From Adiantum capillus-veneris (Eukaryota > Streptophyta > Polypodiopsida > Polypodiales > Pteridaceae): a stretch of 64,000 nt of DNA. The notes below the pieces were generated by a model, which made no database searches, was not told the DNA's origin, and was given only the letters and a program-made list of their open reading frames with translations. The stretch is taken from positions 3,253,358-3,317,357 of the forward strand of contig CM043959.1 in assembly GCA_014529385.2 (NCBI GenBank), in the 5' to 3' direction. A program made the position numbers and the translations under genes. This document shows, in pieces, positions 22,831 to 33,237 of this stretch (positions are counted from its first letter, which is position 1; every line of letters starts with the position of its first letter).

Positions 22831-23767
22831 ATCTTCCAGGCTTCATCATTCTGCAGATGAGTACAAGCGCCAAATCCAATCAGTGGAAACCAACCACACA
22901 AAGTGCAAGGGCAATGAGCATCACACAAAACAACCGAAGGAGCTTGTATGCAGTTGAAGCTTGTATGAGCATGAGAAGCACGTTGCCTACAAGAAAAAAG
23001 AGCTCATATGAAGTTTGAGCTCATATGAATAGGAGCAGCACGTTGCCTACAAGCAGAACCTTAGACCAAAGATGATGAAGGTAAAGTGCCTCACAATATA
23101 GTAAGGAGCTTGTATGCAATCCGAGCTGATATGAATAGGAAGAGTGCCTTGCTTGGAAGCAAAACCTTGGATCTTAGATGATGAAGCCTTCATTTTCTAA
23201 TTGAGATGATGAAGCTCAGGCGCCTCGCATGGGCTCATATTAAATGATCAGTTTCATATGAGAAAATGATTTGGTAAAGTTAGATATTACATTTTATGAC
23301 ATTGAACTTAATTGAGGTTATGAAGGAGCCATCACAAAATACACATGTGGTACCAATAAATGTACTCACACAATCGATGCTCCAAAACCAAAATTATATT
23401 CTTGAAGAAAGAGACACATCATCAATTGCCCAATCTCAAAAGAAGAAGAAAACACGAAGGAAGAGATCACAAAAAGCAGTGAAGTTAGAACCCATCTCAA
23501 AGACCAACATTGAAACTAGTGAGACTTCGTATATATGAACGATGCTGAAGAGGATTCTGATTCAAGTGAAACCATGGAGACTAAAATGACCATTAAAAAA
23601 GAAACAAACAAGGAAGATCATCATGAGCCACAATGGCTAGGACCCAAGAAAAAGATGGGAACTTACCCAAACCCTACAGAGGAGATCGAGCGAGTCAAGC
23701 AATTAATGATTTTGGTAGAAGAGACCCAAAGGGATCTAGAGCCAACACCTAGACAAATCAAGATTAT
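22831..23767. other. spacer with imperfect direct repeats
   Basis: Three imperfect repeats begin near 22941, 23001 and 23107 with AGCT(T/C)(G/A)TATG and share GCACGTTGCCTACAAG and GATGATGAAG blocks. Two overlapping ORFs (23296-23538 and 23535-23858) encode Lys/Glu-rich sequence with no domain that I recognise; the second runs into the copia LTR. They may be remains of an older element. Confidence 0.45.
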
Positions 23768-23895
23768 TGTTGGGATTCAGGCCAACCGGCCGGACATCCC
23801 ACTTACTACTAACCCATCTACGAACTTAACCTATATACACTTATTCTTTAATACATAAAAGAATAAGTTACGTTGATGTGTGCTCCACCCAAAGC

Positions 23896-23945
<50 letters not shown>

Positions 23946-23979
23946 CTTGCACTCGCACACGCTTCCCACGTCACCTTCA
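23768..23979 (+). repeat. 5' LTR of the Ty1/copia element
   Basis: It starts TGTTGGGATTC, ends CACCTTCA, and is followed after two bases by the primer-binding site. Start and end match the 190-bp copia LTRs at 44575 and 48317, and it carries a CT run at 23899-23942. The length is about 212 bp. No partner LTR is found downstream of the pol end. Confidence 0.75.
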
Positions 23980-23981
23980 AC

Positions 23982-23993
23982 TGGTATCAGAGC
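23982..23993 (+). promoter_or_regulatory. primer-binding site, initiator tRNA-Met
   Basis: TGGTATCAGAGC is a perfect 12-base match to the usual plant site and lies two bases after the LTR end. Confidence 0.9.
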
Positions 23994-25216
23994 TATGGCG
24001 ATGGTGGTGCGGTGGAGTATGACAGTGCCTTGAGCTTGGAGCTCGGCTATGGCGGAGAGAGCTTGAGATGCAACAGATCTAAGCTCATGGAAGCTTGAGG
24101 GACATTCCCAAGCTTGAGGGGAGAGTGTATTCCATGTGTGTATGGCAGAAATTGATTTCCGCAGGTGTGTTTTTTGGCCCAAAAACACATTTTTGGGCAT
24201 AACTCCCTCACACAGATTCAGAACTGCGCAACCCAGGACTCTTTTCTGGGGTTTTGGCATGTTCCGGACGCAATGGCAATGTTCGTTTGGCCTAATTCTA
24301 ATCACAAAATTTTCTTCAGTAGCTGTGTGTATTTCGGATTTTTCACAGGTGCGTGTTTCGAAGTCTAAATCAAGGCTTCAGATCAGGGTGATGGAAAGAT
24401 TTGAAGAGCTGAATCTTCAGCCCATTTAGAGTGAAAGTGTGGGGCTGATTTGGTGAGACTCGAGCCGTGTTACCAAGCTAGAGGTACATGTACAGGTTCA
24501 CGACATCCATGTTTCTTACAGGTTGCAGTGTTTAGCATCAGTACAGATTTTAGTGGGAGTACTTGATGCGCATATGCATTGTTTATGCACTTTTGATAGT
24601 GCTTGAGCTCTTTTGAGAGCGGTTTTACTCCTCGCAGGGATTTTTTTACTGCTTGCGTATTTCGTTTGGCACCTATTTGAGCGCGTATATTGCACCTTGC
24701 AGTATTGTTGACAATGGATGTACGTTGAGTTGCGAAAAGTGCCATATGTACCTTTTGTGGAGCCGATTTGGCTTGTTTCTGGCAGTCCCTACCGTTTCTG
24801 AGACTCGATTTGGAGGCCCTTTCTGAGACTGGGCTCGTTTCTTGTCTGCATAACCTTTTGTGAGGGTTGATAGCGTGAGGTTTTCTTGAGCTGGGGGATT
24901 CTCAAATGTTGAGATCCTTTCGGTGATATAGGTTGCTGAAGTACCCCTTTTTTCGTGGCCTCGCCATAGGACATGTATAGAGAGGGCTAGGTGCATTTGA
25001 CGCCATGTTGGTAGTCTTGGGTCAATTTTTTGACTTCTTATGCACAATTAGTGGTTGATGTGCCTGTCTTGTGCTCTGAGAGCATTATTTTTGATGCATT
25101 ACTAATCTCTTGTGACAGTTTTGGATTGAGATTCCGTCAGTTTTTTTGGGAAAACTCTGTCAAATTTTTCCTAGAATTACCAGTGTTTATCGCCATATTA
25201 TCTTTAGCTTGCAGCC
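23994..25216 (+). other. 1.2-kb leader of the copia element
   Basis: This is untranslated sequence between the primer site and the gag ATG. No ORF is supported; a long leader is also present in the shorter copia element at 46.7-48.3 kb. Confidence 0.6.
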
Positions 25217-28200
25217 ATGTCATCTAGCGGTGAAAAGGATATTTACAATATCCAAAAATTTGATGGGATAAATTTTGCTATCTGGAAAGAGCAGATTCAA
25301 GATGTTCTTATACAAAAAGGCCAGCTGGATCCTATCATGGAGTTCCCAGAGGGCGAGTATACAGATGTTGAGTGGGAGAAACTTGATGCTAAGGCCAAAT
25401 ATACCCTCCGTTTGCATTTGGCCGAATTTGTGTACTTTACTATAGTTGGAGAAAGGACCGCTAGAGATGTATGGGATAAGTTGTGTTCCAGTTATGAGAA
25501 CAAAAGTGCCACTAATCAGGTTTTCTTGATGAAGAAGCTGTTTGACCTTCGTATGAAGGAAGAGGGCACTATTTCTACTCACATTAATGAGTTCAATATC
25601 ATTTTCACTCAGTTGACCACTCAGGGTTTCGTCTTCGATGAGGAAATCAAATGTATCTTCTTGCTATGCAGTTTACCCTCGTCTTGGGATACGTTTTGTA
25701 CTGTGATTAGCAACTTAGCACTTGGTACCGGTCTAGTGTACAATGGCATCCTTGGGAGTCTGTTTACCGAGGAGATTTGCAGGAAATCTCTCGAAGGCAA
25801 GAAGGATGGTGATGCGTATGTTGTTAGTGATAGACAGAGGGGTCGCACTCAAAGTCATGCCAAAAGCAAGGAATGTGGGGGCTCACGCAGTAAGTCTAGG
25901 GGTTCTATGCGTAATGTCGAGTGCTATCACTGCCATGAAAAAGAGCATGCCAAGAAGGATTGCAGGAAATGGCAGCAAAGCAAGAACGATAAACAATCCG
26001 GTGAAACTTCTAAGTCTGATGATTCAAACAAGGGCAAAGCAAAGTTAGAGGAGATCAATGTGCTAGAGTCTTCAAATGCTCCTATTATAGAGACTCTTCC
26101 AACGGTTGTTATGCCACTTACCTTTGAAGTATTGGTCTTCATAGTAGATCTACCTGTCGAGGCTTTTGTTACAGAAGATGCGCAGTATGCACATAATTGG
26201 ATAGTAGATTCTGGTGCAAGTTTCCATGTGACACCACATAGAGAGTGGTTCTCTACTTATTCTCATTCTTGTGGAAAAGTGATACTTGGTGATGCTTATG
26301 AACTAGACATTGAGGGTGTTAAAAACGTCAAACTGCATCTAAGGAATGGCACACACTTTACTTTATGTAATGTCAGACATGTGCCCAAGTTGACTAAAAG
26401 CTTGATTTTTGTTGGTTAGCTTGATGGTTTGGGCTACAACACCACATTTGGCAATGGTTCGTGGATAGTACACAAAGGTAATCTTGTTGTACTCAGAGGT
26501 TAGAAGCATGGTACCTTGTATTCCATGCATGTGTCAGATGTTGGTCATGATTACATATCTACAGCCGAGCTGCCGTCTACTGAGTTGTGGCATTGCCGGC
26601 TAGGTCATATTAGCCAAAAAGGAATGAGAACTCTGACTCGTTTTGGCTACTTACCTGTCTTGTCTTATGTTGACTTTCCTGTTTGTGAGCACTGTATCTA
26701 TGGCAAACAGACTAGGTCCGTGCACTTACCATCGGGTCAAAAGCGTACTGAACCTCTAGATTTAGTACATAGTGATGTTTGTGGTCCTATGTCAACCAAA
26801 TCTCTAGGGGGGGCCATCTATTTTGTGACATTCAGAGATGACTCTACTCGAAAGGTGTGGGCATATCCTTTGAAACATAAGGATCAAGTTCTTCCTGTGT
26901 TCCAATTTTTTTTGGCATTCATTGAGAATCAGTCTGGCAAGAAACTCAAGAGATTGCGGACTGAGAACGGTGGAGAGTATGTCTCCAAGGAGTTCGACAA
27001 TTTCTATGCTAAAAGGGGGATTAAAAGGCAGTTTATTGCACCATACACACCAACTCAGAATGGAGTTTCTGAGCGCATGAATCGTATGATTCAGGAAAGA
27101 GTCAGAACCATGCTTGCTAGGGAGAATCTCACACAAGGCTTTTGGGCAGAAGCCGTCTTGACTGCAGTGCACATTATAAATTGTTCGTTTAGTAAACCAT
27201 TGAATTATGAGATTCCAGAAGAGTTATGGTCTAAACGTATGCCCCACTATGACCATCTACGTGTTTTTGGTTGTGAAGCTTATTCTCATGTGCCTAAACA
27301 ACTTCGATAGAAGGTAGAGCCAAAATCACACAAATGTATTTTCATTGGATATGGTGCAGATGGAGAGATGGGATATCGTCTCTGACACTCGGAATTTTGT
27401 CAAGTCATCCGTAGTTCAAATGTGATCTTCAATGAGTCAAAGATGCAGAAACAACCTATCAAGGAAATAGAGGTTCGGAGAGTCACTTTTGAGGATGTTG
27501 CCTTAGAGACAGTGAAATCAACTCAGCGGGCTAGTGATGTACCTTCCACTAGCAATGCTCCAGAAGGAGAAGATAGCAATGGTCAAGGAGTGAGATGGTC
27601 TACTAGAGTCTCTCGTCCACCTGCGCGTTTTGAGCCAGGTCTTGATTCCATCATGTTGACCGATTGCGGTGAGCCAAGCTGCTACCAAGAAGCCATGATG
27701 ACGGATGATGTGGTGAAGTGGGAGCAAGCTATGGAATCTGTGTATAACTTGATTCTGGCTAATAACACTTGGGACTTGGTAGAACTGCCAAATGATGCGA
27801 AAGCTTTACCTTGCAAATGGGTTTACAAGAAGAAATTTATCTCAGGTGATCCAAATCCAAAGTACAAGGCTAGACTTGTAGCCAAAGGGTTCAAACAGCA
27901 AAAGGGAGTCAATTTTGATGAAATCTTCTCGCCTGGGGTCAAGATGACAACGCTTAGAACCGTACTTGGTCTTGTAGAGATTGAGGACATGGAACTTGTC
28001 CAAATGGATGTGAAGGCAGCATTTCTTCACGGAGATCTCGATGAGGATGTTTACATGCAGCAGCCTGAAGAGTTTGTTCAGGAGAATGCATCTCGTGAGG
28101 AGCTAGTATGTAATCTCAAAAAGGCACTTTATGGCTTAAAGCAGGGTTCAAGGCAGTGGTATCATAAATTTGATGCATGTATGAGGTCTCAAGGGTATAA

Positions 28201-29098
28201 AAGGAGCGAAGACGATCATTGTTTGTACACCAAAAAACTAGATGATGGCTCGATAATCATTCTAGTTCTGTATGTTGATGACATGCTTATAGCTGGGAAA
28301 TCCATTGCGGAAATTGCCAACTTGAAACAAACACTTAGCAATAATTTTGCAATGAAATATTTGGGGGATGCTACACACTTTCTTGGCATGCAAATCAAAA
28401 GAGATCGCAAACGTCGTATTCTTGAGTTATCTCAGGAAACATACATTGAGAAAGTTTTGCAGCGTTTCAATATGCAGGGGGGGAAAGCATTGAGTACCCC
28501 AATGCAAGCATTCTTGAAATTCAGCAAGGAAGATGCACCCAAATCTGATGCTGAGAGAGCAGAAATGGCTAAGGTACCATATTCTTTGGCAGTGGGTAGT
28601 CTTATGTATGCTATGGTAGCCACAAGGCCAGACATTGCTTTTGCAGTGGGAGTGGTGAGCCGATATATGGCAAATCATGGCAGCAAGCATTGGGAAGCAG
28701 CGAAGCACATTCTTAGGTACCTCAAAGGTACAGTCGGCAGGTGTTTACGCTTCAGGAACAATTATGCATCCATCATGGGTTATGCAGATGCAGACTATGT
28801 GGGTTGTGTCGACAATAGGAGATCGACATCTGGCTATGTCTTCATATTTGCTGGAGCAGCAGTACCTTGGAGGTCATGTCTTCAAGATTGTACGTCGTCT
28901 TCCACTACAGAATCAGAGTACGTTGCATTGTCAAATGCAAGTAAAGAGGCTGTATGGTTATCTAGTTTGGTCAGAAATCTTGGCATTGATGAGACACCAG
29001 TGATATATTGTGATAGTCAGAGTGCTCTTGCATTGGCAAGGAATCTTGTGTTTCACTCCAAATCAAAACACATTGAAGTTAGGTATCATCTCGCTTAG
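25217..29098 (+). pseudogene. Ty1/copia Gag-Pol polyprotein, single frame with four nonsense codons
   Basis: The frame from the ATG at 25217 to 29098 (1294 codons) has no frameshift. Order: Gag (FDGINFAIWKEQIQDVL start; knuckle CYHCHEKEHAKKDC near 25922); protease (WIVDSGASFHVTPH, near 26198); GAG-pre-integrase (LWHCRLGHISQKGM); integrase with its HHCC zinc region and core (DLVHSDVCGP, D-S-T, TPTQNGVSERMNR); reverse transcriptase (KWVYKKKF, QMDVKAAFLHGDL, VLYVDDMLIAGKS); RNase H (YADADYVGCVDNRRSTSGY to KSKHIEVRYH). Stops are TAG 26417, TAG 26501, TAG 27308 and TGA 27383. At 26417 the family has Gln and at 27383 Trp, consistent with C-to-T decay. The YVDD, DSG and DDE residues are intact. The element would encode all functions for copy-and-paste transposition, but this copy cannot make full-length protein and lacks a 3' LTR. 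Confidence 0.95.
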
Positions 29099-29228
29099 GG
29101 TAATTAAGCTAGGTTGGATGCTTCTCCAAAAGTCTCGCATGGTCCTTCCACGTTCGCATCCTTGGTACTGGGTAGAAGGAGACATCATCTTTGATAGACT
29201 TTGGAGCATCGACTAGACATACTAGCCT

Positions 29229-29247
29229 CCCCCCCCCCCCCCCCCCC
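29229..29247. repeat. poly-C tract
   Basis: A run of 19 C lies just after the broken 3' end of the copia element. Its exact length is doubtful because such runs are hard to sequence. Confidence 0.9.
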
Positions 29248-29883
29248 TAGTTGAAGTCATCCTGGATGATGGTGTATCACCCTACAGTATGTGTTGTGAA
29301 TGGGTATCAACATTGTGTGAATGCAAGCCCTATATGCGTACACGGTGAATGCATGGAAAAAATTAATGCTGTGTGCGAGGATGGCATAAGCCTAATATGC
29401 TTATTGGCATTTGATGTTGAGGTTTTTTTGTGTGGCATAACTTGTTTTAGGGTGGTGAAATAATAAACATTTTAATTGTGCCTCTCTTTGTTTAATTGAC
29501 ATGGGATGCTCTTGTAGTGCTAGTTTGTCTTGCATCGTGTGGTTGCACATTTGTTTGAATCCGAAGACTGAATATGTCTTAGACTAGGTATGTTGCTTAA
29601 GGATCCAAATCTGAGGTTGACTCTTTTGATCTTACCATAAGCTCTTAGGTACCCAAATATTATTCTTGTTTTGGTGATGAGTTTGATTTAGTGTCGAACG
29701 CTCTAGACCAAGAGTGTCGCTGCGGGTTTGCGAAAGGTTAGTCCTTTTTGGGACTTATACCTTCCGCACCCGCGAACGCTTGGCTGCTTTGCCTATTCTT
29801 CTTGTTTTGTTTTGGTTTTCTAGGATTTGGTTCTATTTGAATCTTAGGTGTTTGTATTGAAGGGAGTTCCTTGCCCTATCTCT
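29248..29883. other. spacer with an imperfect hairpin
   Basis: No gene. At 29722-29773 an imperfect inverted repeat (GCGGGT arm and ACCCGC arm, about 23 bases each) surrounds a short T-rich loop. No copia 3' LTR is found here. Confidence 0.5.
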
Positions 29884-31085
29884 TTAGAATCCAAAGCTAT
29901 TTTTGATTGCCTTGACCTGCAACCAACCTCTTTGGAACCCATACTTTTGTGATACACTATGGGTTCGATTGTCTTGGTGTATCATATGGCAATGGAGAAG
30001 TAGCTTTGTCAGGTAGTCACTTATATATTGACTCCATTCTTGTGCAATTGTCACCTGAAACAACGTTGCATGTTCTACTGGTGGTGTAGATATGCATGCA
30101 ACACAATTATTTGGCCAATAAACTCCTAATTGTTTCAAGCATTGATATGTTTTTTTTTGCGAGCAATGAAATGCTGAGTTCTGAACATGTGCTTCTAAAA
30201 GATAGCAATCATACTCTTTTGGACTTATGCATAATCGTAAAATGTTGTTTGACCCTAAATGATACAAATGTCCGCCAATTAATTCAAAATTCTTGGATTG
30301 CCGCATTGTCTGTCATTTAAATTCTTGCTCAGTCCCATCAAACTCTCCTCCATAGGACAATAAACTGACTATCTCCTGAGACCGCTTGGGTACCATTTCA
30401 ACATTGAAAAGATATGCATCAAGGAGGTCATCGTCTATGCCTTCTTGAGATTCTCCATTTGGCAATCTGGAAAGATGATTTGCTTGAAGATGTGTTTTTT
30501 CATTTTTAACAAATATTGTAAAATCAAACTCCAGCAATATGATAAACCATCGTACAATGCGTTCTATATTGCATGGTTTGTTCACAAGGTATAAGAGGGC
30601 TTGATGATCAATGAAAAACACAAACTAATTTGCAAGGAGATAATGCCAAAACTTCTTAACAACACATATAATCCCTAGCCCTTCTCTCTCAGTGGTTGTG
30701 TAGTTCTTTTCAGTGTGGTTAAGCTGTATGCTGGTATAATAGACTCAGAAGTCCATATTTCCTTCTCCTAACAGAGCCAAGATACATCCTATAGCAAATG
30801 CCAAAGCATCAATATGAACATGAAAGATCATTTTTCAATTTGATGCTTTTAATACTAGAGCGGATATGAGTGCTTTCTTCAACGTTTGAAATGACTCCTC
30901 ACACTCCTCCGTTCATTCAAAGACTACTATAAGTCTATATAGGGGTTGAGCAATGATTGTATACATGTGTATGAACCTCCTGTAATAACCACATTGTCCC
31001 ATAAAGCATTGTACCTGCTTTGTGTTGTTTGGTCTAGGCATATCTACAATCACTTTTATCTTATTCAAATTTATAGATATGCCAT
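29884..31085 (-). pseudogene. Ty3-like RT end, RNase H and integrase zinc domain, element C
   Basis: From 31085 downward the minus strand reads a GISINLNKIKVIVDMPRPNN block and MGQCGYYRRFI (end of RT, connection), a stop-rich RNase H stretch, then 30621-30313 with IDHQALLYLVNKP and the end of RNase H (HLSRLPNGE), then 30306-29884 with an integrase zinc-region-like sequence (HCSQKKTYQCLKQLGVYWP). The integrase core is missing. Multiple frameshifts and stops are present. Its position downstream of the protease at 31.9 kb suggests it belongs to the same element, with the main RT part deleted. Confidence 0.75.
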
Positions 31086-31093
31086 TTTATTTC

Positions 31094-31235
31094 CATCGCA
31101 AACGTCGTTATAGAAATATATAGGGAAGTGTGGACAATGGAAATAAAAATTGGAGAAGAAAGTGAGAAAGAAATATAGAGAGCTCAAGAAAACGACGTTT
31201 GCAATGTTTATTTCAAGAAAACGACGTTTGCGATG
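31094..31235. mobile_element. small fold-back or MITE-like element
   Basis: A perfect 16-bp terminal inverted repeat, CATCGCAAACGTCGTT at 31094-31109 and its complement at 31220-31235, bounds 142 bp of AT-rich DNA. A second partial right arm (AAGAAAACGACGTTTGC) lies just inside, near 31187. No target-site duplication is obvious. It sits in the pol deletion of element C. The family is unknown. Confidence 0.6.
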
Positions 31236-31695
31236 AATTCTGTATATTTCTTCTTTCTCTCAACTTTGGTCCATTTAGTTTCTCCAATTTTGTGTTCTTG
31301 GGTTTTGGTTCAGTTTTAGACCTTTGTGTTTGTTTTCTTAGGTTTCTTATGCTTCTTCATGTCTTTGGATCTCGAGCTCTAGAGAATCTCCTTGAAACTT
31401 GTCTTTAACACAACCTTCAGCTTTTGCAAACATAAAAAATTGTGCTTTTCCTCTTATTCTAGGAATTGGATTCTCTCTAGCCTTGCACTTAGTTCTCTTT
31501 TCCTTATAGCATTGTCAACGTCTAGGTTTTTGATTTGGAAAGTTGTAGAGCTTGACATTTGCTATTGTTTCTTGTTCACTTGTCTTGTTAGAACATTCCT
31601 TATCTGCATCCTCATATTGTTCAAGATGCTCTAGAGAGTCATAAAACAACTCCTCTTCTTCTATTTCCACCGGTTTGTCTTTTCAGGGTTGTTCA
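31236..31695. other. unassigned sequence
   Basis: No coding region is supported. It lies between the fold-back element and the protease-linked region of element C, where the deleted RT would have been. Confidence 0.4.
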
Positions 31696-32901
31696 AAGAC
31701 TGGTTCCTCATCTTCCCCTTTTAACCATATAGTATGGAACCATGTCATAACCATCTTTGTCACAAAAATTTACTGTGGGAACATCCGAAATAGCACACAC
31801 ATCTAGGGTTGCTAGAATATGTGTCCATTCTAAAGGCTCTAGAGTTTCTTCAGGGAAGGGTTCAAGAATGTATGCCTTATCTTCAATTGCCCTTTCTAGA
31901 ATACACTCTTCTCATTTTAAGCTTTTGCAGTGAGATTCTCCACATATCCATAGCTCCTTTGGCTTACCTAACCAAGCTGGAAGCTCATATCCTGCTAATG
32001 TAGCTGAATCAAACTCCTCAACTGGGGTTTGGTTCACATCTTTGTAGCTATGGTCTTTAAGGTTTATGCGCGTTGTGATTTTCATGTGTCTGAGGTATAT
32101 ATGATCATAACCCCAATCTTGGACCATCTTCAGTTTTTGCATGAATGGTCGTCCAAGTAGAATGTCGTAGCTATTTTTCTTGCCAAAATCTACTATAGCA
32201 AAGGTATGCTCATACTCAATGCCGCAAGAAGTAACAATTACCTTCTCTAGAAGCCCTAGGGGTTTCTCCATATAACCATCTACTAATTGCAATTTCATCC
32301 TTGTGGCTCTCAAGGCAGGTTTTACCCATTTCTTCTATATCTCTTTGGTTGCAATAGCCACACTTGCTCCACTATCAAGAATTGCCATGGTTGTAACACC
32401 TTGAAACTCAATAGGAAGCATGGTATTGCCATCCTCGCCTTCACAATACTCCCTTACCTTGTTTAATGGTACAAGTTGCATGTTTAATTGATGCTTCTCA
32501 ATCTCTCTGGTCCCTTCTTGTATCTGTGAAGTCGGGTCCTTTACACACAGCTTTTCTAAGCATTTTTCGATTGTTGTCCACATGTTTGGTCATATTTGAA
32601 GAAGCTCAGCTAGTTTAATGGTGCAAGTCACAGGTGCAAACAATACGTCTATCAATCCGTTAGAGTCCACCACATTTTTTGAGGAGTGTCTTTGTGATGG
32701 TACTACCATCACATCAAACTTTGCTGCACAATCTCCCATATAAGAGGGTAAGGATCTCAAGGATTGAGGTTGGCTATCCATAGACCTTATAGATCCTCTA
32801 TCCCCCCAATATGAGTGAATATCTAGATCTTCTTGAGATCCTGCCTCAAATTCCTCAATAGGAGGAAGAAACACATCCCTCCCATTACTGGTCTCGTTCA
32901 C
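31696..32901 (-). pseudogene. retropepsin and downstream linker of Ty3-like element C
   Basis: 32583-32335 has EGEDGNTMLPIEFQGVTT and AILDSGASVAIATKEI (the D-S-G active site). 32313-31912 has MKLQLVDGYMEKPLG and SYDILLGRPFMQKLKMVQ. 31915-31700 has AYILEPFPEETLEPLEW and TLDVCAISDV. All are clear homologues of the element A region at 11.5-12.8 kb in the same order. A stop or frameshift interrupts it near 32330 and 32590. The second protease-like domain and the W-P-K tail seen in element A are not found after 31.7 kb. Confidence 0.8.
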
Positions 32902-33237
32902 TCTTTGACTTAGCTCATTTGCTTCTTGTATTTATTTCAAAAGTTGTTCTAAGCGATCGTCTTCTCTGTATAGGAGGGAAGCCATCACATATGCTTGATC
33001 TATGGTATTCATCACTACTCTTGGCTTTTCAATTAACTTCGTGGGTTCTAACTCAGCTCTAGGAATCTCAGCTATCCTTTCAGGCTCGTGCCTTGGGTGG
33101 GATCACTGGTGTTGGAGCTGGAACCTCCATCCAACCCTTTGATTTTCATACCAATGGCTCTAACAAAGCTTGGGTGGTTTGGATCATCTTCTGACACACC
33201 TCTAGCCTTTGCTTTTCCAACTCAACGTATGGATATG

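Noticed and set aside
29722-29773. Hairpin as a possible microRNA precursor
   Set aside because: The arms are short and imperfect, and there is no evidence of expression; recorded only as a hairpin.
28405-31109. TCGCAAACGTCGT shared between the copia RT gene and the fold-back element
   Set aside because: In the copia it encodes part of a conserved protein (RDRKRR), so the match is most likely chance.
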